Assembly (NCBI GenBank): GCA_964500205.1
Contig: CAZCNS010000006.1
Span: 186,001-250,000 of the forward strand
DNA length: 64,000 nucleotides
Direction of reading: 5' to 3'
DNA from: UBA10329 sp964500205
GTDB lineage: Bacteria > Bacteroidota > Bacteroidia > UBA10329
A program made the position numbers and the translations under genes. Each line of letters opens with the position of its first letter. The first letter of the stretch is position 1. This document shows positions 59,396-64,000 of the stretch, in pieces. The notes under the pieces are model-generated. The model was not told the origin of the DNA. It did not search any database and saw only the letters and a program-made list of their open reading frames with translations.

Positions 59396-59779
59396 TCAAG
59401 TTCTATGACGTACCGCAAATCCTAAAGTGAACCAACCAGCTATGAGCATCACACCTCCGATGGGAGTAACAGGGCCAAGAGACCGCAGTGCTTCAATGCC
59501 GTGCAAAGGAATGGTGGCAAGCAGGTATATGGAGCCGGAAAACAACACCGTGCCCAACGCGAAAAGCCGCAGCGGCCATTTCATATCCGCATGGAATTGC
59601 TTGGCAATCACAACAGTCAGCAGGATGGCGATGGTGTGATAGATATGGTAGTGAACCCCTGTCTCGAAGCTCGACAACTGCACCTCTGGCAGTAACGCTT
59701 TCAGTGCATGCGCTCCAAGCGCACCAAGAATCACGGCCATTGCTCCGCTGAAGGCTGCTCCAAGAATCCAATTTCTCAT
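59396..59779 (-). CDS. DUF423 family small membrane protein
   Basis: 127 residues with four membrane helices (ILGAAFSGAMAVILGALGAH; IAILLTVVIAK; LFALGTVLFSGSIYLLA; TPIGGVMLIAGWFTLGFA). The family phrase FETGVHYHIYHTIAIL and the GAHALK motif identify DUF423. Function unknown. Divergent from the coiled-coil lipoprotein gene. Confidence 0.92.
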   Translation of the reverse strand: MRNWILGAAFSGAMAVILGALGAHALKALLPEVQLSSFETGVHYHIYHTIAILLTVVIAKQFHADMKWPLRLFALGTVLFSGSIYLLATIPLHGIEALRSLGPVTPIGGVMLIAGWFTLGFAVRHRT

Positions 59780-59808
59780 GCCGTAAAATTAGGTCTGGAG
59801 CATTGTGC

Positions 59809-59816
59809 TACTTTCG
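59809..59816 (+). promoter_or_regulatory. Candidate -7 element of the coiled-coil lipoprotein gene
   Basis: TACTTTCG, one base from consensus, 20 bases upstream of the ATG at 59836. It supports that start over an in-frame TTG at 59803. Confidence 0.5.
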
Positions 59817-59835
59817 CATCCTAACCTCTCAGAAC

Positions 59836-60705
59836 ATGAAACGACTTCTTGCCGCCCTCATTTTCCCTGCCTTGCTTATTGGTTGCGACAGCTCCGAGCG
59901 CGAACGCCTTGAAGCAGAAGTGCAGCGCCTCCAGAACGAGTCCTCGCAGAAAGATGCTGATATTGATGGTTTTATCTCCTCGCTCACCAACATTCAGGAG
60001 AACCTCGACAGCATTAAGACGCTCGAAGGCATTGTAACTGCTAAAACCCTCGGTGAGGGTGGTTATAAATCTGCCGAGGAGGACATTCTCGATGACATGC
60101 GCACCATCTATGATCGCATGCGGAAGAACCGCGAGCAGATTGGAGCACTGGAGAAGCAGCTCAAGAGCAGTAGCATCGGCTCCGAGAAGTTGCAACAGCT
60201 CATTACCAAATTGAAAGCCGACATAGCCGAGAAGGATACTGAGATAGCCGTGCTTCGCGACAAGTTGGCCAAAGCAGATATTTACATCGATGAGCTGATG
60301 ACAGGGATAGATCAGCTCGCCATGGAGGGTGAGCGGAAAGACGATGTTATCCGTGAGAAGGAGATGGTCATTTCCTCCAAGGAGCAAAAACTGCAGACAG
60401 CCTATTGGATCAAAGGCACGCGCAAGGAATTGATGGACAAAGGTATCATCGACAGGCAAGGGGCTTTTCTCGGTATGGGCGGTGCGCGCAAAGTGGCTGA
60501 TGATGTGCCCCATGAGGACCTCCTTCGTATCAATATCTACGAGGCTACTGATTTCCCGATAGGATCCCGTAAGGCAGAGGTGGTGTCATCGCACCCATCG
60601 GATTCTTTCGAGATCATTGGTGACAAGAGTGCAGACCGCCTCGTGGTGAAGGACGCGGATGCGTTCTGGCGCAACTCCAAAGTGCTGGTGGTCGTGGTGA
60701 ACTGA
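59836..60705 (+). CDS. Coiled-coil lipoprotein (Cbp1-like annotation in Bacteroidota)
   Basis: 289 residues. Lipoprotein signal MKRLLAALIFPALLIGC, then a long coiled coil (about residues 20-190; EAEVQRLQNESSQKDADID, EKDTEIAVLRDKLAKADIYI), ending in a globular C-terminus of about 90 residues (AYWIKGTRKELMDKGIIDRQ, SDSFEIIGDKSADRLVVKD). Homologues of this form are often named collagen-binding adhesin-like, which says little about function. The globular part may bind cell-wall or partner proteins. Followed after 2 bases by an unknown gene, probably cotranscribed. Confidence 0.85.
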   Translation: MKRLLAALIFPALLIGCDSSERERLEAEVQRLQNESSQKDADIDGFISSLTNIQENLDSIKTLEGIVTAKTLGEGGYKSAEEDILDDMRTIYDRMRKNREQIGALEKQLKSSSIGSEKLQQLITKLKADIAEKDTEIAVLRDKLAKADIYIDELMTGIDQLAMEGERKDDVIREKEMVISSKEQKLQTAYWIKGTRKELMDKGIIDRQGAFLGMGGARKVADDVPHEDLLRINIYEATDFPIGSRKAEVVSSHPSDSFEIIGDKSADRLVVKDADAFWRNSKVLVVVVN

Positions 60706-60707
60706 CC

Positions 60708-61145
60708 TTGGAGACTGCTGCTTTCATCCGCGAGATACTGCTTGGTGAGGTGCGCCTCATGCGCAATTCAGGGGCCGAGATGCAACTGCTCGCAGCTATG
60801 GCCCACGGCATAGAGGTGTGCGGTGCACTGCTCGATGATAGACCATTCAAAGCCAAAGGTTTGGGGCGTTCCCGTTTCACACTTGCGCTCAGGTCACTTT
60901 TTCCAAAGCCCTACACAGATGCGGGAAAGCATGTTGATCTATACGGTCAGTTGCGAAGCCACATGAGCCATGCTATGCTGCCGGGTCAGTTGGTCAGGGT
61001 AGGAGAGGGGCGGCATCTCATGCAGGAAGGCAAGGCGATTCACATCAGTTTGAGAGACCTTTTTCATGATTACGAGGCAGCGTTAGAGCGTCTTCTGGCT
61101 ATGGCAGAGCGCGGTGAGCTTCCACCAAAGCGTATCGCGGGCTGA
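60708..61145 (+). CDS. Unknown cytoplasmic protein
   Basis: 145 residues starting at a TTG (METAAFIREILLGEVRLMRN) two bases after the lipoprotein stop. Mostly helical, with conserved-looking LRSHMSHAMLPGQLVRVGEG and a C-terminal helix (LFHDYEAALERLLAMAERGE). No signal peptide, no membrane segment, no recognised domain. The DLYGQLRSHMSH segment could be a small binding motif. Close spacing suggests coexpression with the lipoprotein. Confidence 0.7.
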   Translation: METAAFIREILLGEVRLMRNSGAEMQLLAAMAHGIEVCGALLDDRPFKAKGLGRSRFTLALRSLFPKPYTDAGKHVDLYGQLRSHMSHAMLPGQLVRVGEGRHLMQEGKAIHISLRDLFHDYEAALERLLAMAERGELPPKRIAG

Positions 61146-61153
61146 AGAGGCGG

Positions 61154-61161
61154 TAAATTTG
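61154..61161 (+). promoter_or_regulatory. -7 promoter element of the M1 peptidase gene (leaderless candidate)
   Basis: TAAATTTG, a full TAnnTTTG match. Five bases separate it from the ATG at 61167, the same spacing as between the SRP RNA -7 element and its 5' end. Confidence 0.72.
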
Positions 61162-61166
61162 CAGCC

Positions 61167-62825
61167 ATGCCAACCTCAGTTCTCAGGCAGCTCGGTCTGT
61201 TCGTTTTGTTGTTCGTAATCACGGGCGAAAGCTGGGCTCAAGAGTTCACGCTGGCCGACAGGCTGCGAGGTGAGCTTTCTCCGGCCCGCTCTTGTTTCGA
61301 TGTGCATTTCTATGAGCTGGACATTGCCATCGACCCTGATGCGCGCACTGTTTCTGGCAGCAATGCCATCCACTTCAAAGTGGTTGAGGCCACCGACAGC
61401 GTTCAGATAGACCTGTTCTCCGACCTGACTATAGACAGCATTGTAAGCGATGGAAAGCCACTGAATTTCAGCCGACTGCACGATGCGGTCTTTGTTTTTT
61501 TCGGGAGAAAACTGAACAGAGATGACTACGCGGTCATCACCGTCCATTACCACGGTAAGCCCATTGAGGCCAAGAACGCGCCTTGGGACGGAGGCTTCGT
61601 GTGGAAGCAGGATGCGAACGGCAAACTCCATGCGGGTGTGGCCTGCGAGGAATTAGGGGCAAGCTCGTGGTGGCCTATGAAGGATCACCTCTCAGACGAA
61701 CCGGACAGCATGCTGATGCGCTACACCATTCCCAACGGCCTGATGTGCGTGGGCAATGGCCGACTCATGAGCCGCACACTGATGAAACACCACACCAAGT
61801 GGTCGTGGATGGTGCGCAACCCTATCAACAGCTACAATGTGACGTTCAACATCGGGGACTATGTGCATTTCTCTGACACACTCAATGGATTTGACGGCAG
61901 GCTCGACCTAAACTATTATGTTCTGCGGCAAAATGAACAGAAGGCCCGCGAGCATTTCCGTCAGGTGAAGCCCATGCTCCGCATCTTCGAAGAGGCATTC
62001 GGGCCTTATCCCTTCTATGAGGACAGCTATGCACTGGTAGAGACGCCCTACGTGGGCATGGAGCACCAGAGTGCCATCGCTTATGGCAACCGCTACATGC
62101 CTGGCTACCTCGGACGATACCCCTCGAATATGGATTTCGACTACATCATCATACACGAGACGGGGCATGAGTGGTGGGGCAATAGCGTAAGCATAAACGA
62201 TATTGCCGACATGTGGGTGCATGAGAGCTTCTGTACGTACAGCGAGAGCGTATACGCAGAGGCCATCTATGGCCACGACAAGATGGTCGAGTATCTGATG
62301 AGCCAGAAGCCGCGCATCACCAATGCTTCTCCCATTCTCGGGGTGCAAGGTTTCAACAGCAAGGGCAATGGCACCGACATGTACTACAAGGGTGCATGGA
62401 TGCTGCACTCCCTCCGGAGTCTGATGAACGATGATGCGAAGTTCAAGTCCATGCTGCGGGCTATAGCCACAGAGTTCCGGCACAGCACTGTGGACGGAGA
62501 CGACATCATCCGGTTCATCAACCGTTTCACGGGCCTCGATCTTTCAGCATTCTTCGCGCAATACCTTGCCCACAAGGCCCCTCCTATTTTGGAGTATATG
62601 GTCAAGGGAAGGAAGATGAGTCTTCGATGGAAGGTCGATGAGCCTGATTTCTCAATGCCCGTAGAAATGATTGATGGAGATGGAAAGCACCACCGAATGG
62701 AATCGGTAACTACACGCTGGAAAATTTACGACATGCGGAAACCACGTGCGGCCCAATTCAGGCACGACCGCTTCCTGTTCTCCGATCAGAAGGCGGTGAA
62801 AGTGCGCGATATGCCTAAATTCTGA
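61167..62825 (+). CDS. M1 family metallopeptidase, exported
   Basis: 552 residues. Signal peptide (LGLFVLLFVITGESWAQ), then the M1 N-terminal beta domain (CFDVHFYELDIAIDPDARTV) and the catalytic thermolysin-like domain: substrate-binding GMEHQSAIAYGNRYMPG (in place of GxMEN) and the zinc site HETGHEWWGNSVSINDIADM with the third ligand in WVHESFCTYSE. The ERAP-type C-terminal helical domain is absent, so it is the short form common in Bacteroidota. It trims peptides from their N-terminus in the periplasm. Confidence 0.93.
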   Translation: MPTSVLRQLGLFVLLFVITGESWAQEFTLADRLRGELSPARSCFDVHFYELDIAIDPDARTVSGSNAIHFKVVEATDSVQIDLFSDLTIDSIVSDGKPLNFSRLHDAVFVFFGRKLNRDDYAVITVHYHGKPIEAKNAPWDGGFVWKQDANGKLHAGVACEELGASSWWPMKDHLSDEPDSMLMRYTIPNGLMCVGNGRLMSRTLMKHHTKWSWMVRNPINSYNVTFNIGDYVHFSDTLNGFDGRLDLNYYVLRQNEQKAREHFRQVKPMLRIFEEAFGPYPFYEDSYALVETPYVGMEHQSAIAYGNRYMPGYLGRYPSNMDFDYIIIHETGHEWWGNSVSINDIADMWVHESFCTYSESVYAEAIYGHDKMVEYLMSQKPRITNASPILGVQGFNSKGNGTDMYYKGAWMLHSLRSLMNDDAKFKSMLRAIATEFRHSTVDGDDIIRFINRFTGLDLSAFFAQYLAHKAPPILEYMVKGRKMSLRWKVDEPDFSMPVEMIDGDGKHHRMESVTTRWKIYDMRKPRAAQFRHDRFLFSDQKAVKVRDMPKF

Positions 62826-62855
62826 AAGTCAAACAGTGTTTCATTACTCATTGTA

Positions 62856-63536
62856 ATGCCGGTAAAAGAGAATTTCAACCGTTTCAGATCATTCTGGATT
62901 CAGGACGCGAGTTTCATGGCGCTTCTGGCAGTTATGATTTTCACGCTGTTCATTTTGCCCGTGCTCATGGAAGTCGGCTATGCTGACAGCTTCTTGATGA
63001 ATACCATGTTGCTGATCATCTTCTTTGTCGGGATATGGTCTGCCTACACGCGGTTTACCTTAGTGATGAGTGCTATATTGTTTTCGGTGCATCTATTGCT
63101 AAGGTTATTCGATTCGGATGAGCGTTGGATGCTCATGATTGAAGACGCGGTCACGGCAATGAACGTACTCGTGTTTATCGTTATTAATCTCCAACTTCTT
63201 TTCCGCGATAACAGGTTCAGTGTAGAGCGAGTGCTCGGTGCGGTAAATGTCTATCTGCTAATTGCTCTGTTGGGGGCAATACTTTATAACCTCATTGGGC
63301 TTCTTTTTGGGTCATCTTTAGAGGGTAATCTTTATATTTCAGGGGATGCAAGCGATTTTCCGCACTACATTTATTTCAGCCTTGTGAGTCTTACCACGGT
63401 GGGTTTCGGTGATATTTATCCAGCCAATCATGCTGCTAAAATGCTTAGTGTGGGACTATCTTCGATGGGTATTCTTTATCCAGCAGTTGTAATCGCCAAG
63501 TTGGTATCCACGTATGAGGCAGGAGAGAAGGATTGA
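62856..63536 (+). CDS. Two-pore-type (2TM) potassium channel family protein
   Basis: 226 residues with about six hydrophobic segments. The last two surround a pore loop and selectivity filter (SLVSLTTVGFGDIYPANHAA), the ion_trans_2 pattern. The N-terminal four helices may be a divergent sensor-like part without the regular Arg repeats of voltage sensors. No RCK domain. It likely conducts K+. Thirty bases after the M1 peptidase gene. Confidence 0.87.
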   Translation: MPVKENFNRFRSFWIQDASFMALLAVMIFTLFILPVLMEVGYADSFLMNTMLLIIFFVGIWSAYTRFTLVMSAILFSVHLLLRLFDSDERWMLMIEDAVTAMNVLVFIVINLQLLFRDNRFSVERVLGAVNVYLLIALLGAILYNLIGLLFGSSLEGNLYISGDASDFPHYIYFSLVSLTTVGFGDIYPANHAAKMLSVGLSSMGILYPAVVIAKLVSTYEAGEKD

Positions 63537-63601
63537 TATGTACTCGGTCGATCATTGTTTTCAGAAATTGCTTCTTTGTGGTTCAATCAGTCGAAAAGGA
63601 A

Positions 63602-64000
63602 ATGAGTGAATTGAAAGTAGGAGTCGTAGGAGCTGGATCCATGGGCAGCGGCATCGCGCAGGTGGCCGCACAGGCGGGGCACAGCGTATGGCTCAACGAC
63701 AGCAGTGCCGATGCCCTCGAACGGGCCGCCAAGGGCCATGCCGCCATCTTCCGCAGGCTGGCCGAGAAGGGCCGGATCACCATGGACGAAGCAAATGCCT
63801 GCGCCAAGCGCATCACCTACACCCGCAAGGTGGATGACCTCAAGCCTTGCGGACTGGTCATCGAGGCCGTTATCGAGGACCTCGAGATCAAGCGCGGACT
63901 CTTTCAGGAACTGGAGATGATCTGCGCGGACGATGCCATCCTCGCCACCAACACCTCATCGCTGCCCGTGGTGGCGATAGCGGGTGGGCTGCGACTGCCC
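63602..64000 (+). CDS. 3-hydroxyacyl-CoA (3-hydroxybutyryl-CoA) dehydrogenase, N-terminal part
   Basis: 133 residues before the window ends. NAD-binding fold: VGVVGAGSMGSGIAQVAAQA, then the EAVIEDLEIKRGLFQEL segment and TNTSSLPVVAIA, all typical of the HAD N-terminal domain (FadB-like or PaaH/Hbd type). The C-terminal domain with the rest of the active site is not in view, so the chain-length class and any fusion cannot be judged. Start ATG 63602, no clear -7 element nearby. Confidence 0.92.
   Translation, partial: MSELKVGVVGAGSMGSGIAQVAAQAGHSVWLNDSSADALERAAKGHAAIFRRLAEKGRITMDEANACAKRITYTRKVDDLKPCGLVIEAVIEDLEIKRGLFQELEMICADDAILATNTSSLPVVAIAGGLRLP

Overview
The window looks like a chromosome segment from a member of the Bacteroidota, probably a Flavobacteriales-like lineage. 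GC is moderately high by eye, clearly above half outside one island. Evidence for the phylum: many genes are preceded by the TAnnTTTG (-7) promoter element; a PorX-type response regulator and a cargo protein with a type A C-terminal sorting domain point to a type IX secretion system (T9SS); BshC, DUF4199, DUF4159, a GMEHQ-type M1 peptidase and ATP-dependent PckA are all usual in that phylum. Several genes appear to use TTG starts.

Layout. 1-3552: end of an unidentified gene, a NatA/NatB-like ABC exporter and a Ppx/GppA phosphatase. 3546-7437 (minus): a polysaccharide export operon with a Wzm-like permease, a Wzt-like ATPase with a C-terminal carbohydrate-binding-type domain, and a two-domain glycosyltransferase. 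7654-11918: an unknown possible DNA-binding protein, a polytopic membrane protein and the ABC-F ATPase Uup. 11919-14620: an accessory stretch with a ParDE toxin-antitoxin cassette bracketed by a duplication of the 3' end of uup, an unknown protein with a regulatory-like beta domain, and a small operon with an exported HNH nuclease.

14911-26117 (minus) is a defence island: a relic of an hsdM N-terminus, then hsdM, hsdS, a three-gene module (QxK-type nuclease-like protein, small middle protein, SMC/RecF-like ATPase) and hsdR. The three inserted genes match the organisation of ABC three-component (ABC-3C) conflict systems, are translationally coupled to each other and to hsdS, and are more AT-rich than the hsd genes. 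An exported HIRAN-domain protein lies upstream. 26725-27791 is a non-coding, repeat-rich gap with degenerate repeats of about 58-60 bp and a 9-bp minisatellite.

27792-34761: Na+/solute symporter, AccA, MoxR ATPase, SurA-like isomerase, GcvT, the SRP RNA gene and a DUF4199 protein. 34872-44794: a surface-polysaccharide locus with two glycosyltransferases and enzymes for UDP-GlcA, UDP-xylose, UDP-GlcNAcA-derived 3-amino sugars, UDP-Gal and dTDP-4-keto-6-deoxyglucose. 44941-64000: a T9SS-exported metalloprotease, GapA, BshC, PorX, phosphohexomutase, a peptide-binding lipoprotein, a fatty acid hydroxylase-like protein, DUF4159, RsmE, PckA, DUF423, a coiled-coil lipoprotein, M1 aminopeptidase, a K+ channel and the start of a 3-hydroxyacyl-CoA dehydrogenase.

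The most notable signals are: (i) the ABC-3C-like module inside the type I restriction operon; (ii) the ParDE cassette flanked by a duplicated uup end; (iii) intergenic tracts with 7-bp periodicity that in several cases supply or abut the start codon; (iv) -7 elements placed so close to start codons that leaderless transcripts are likely, with the SRP RNA gene as an internal ruler.
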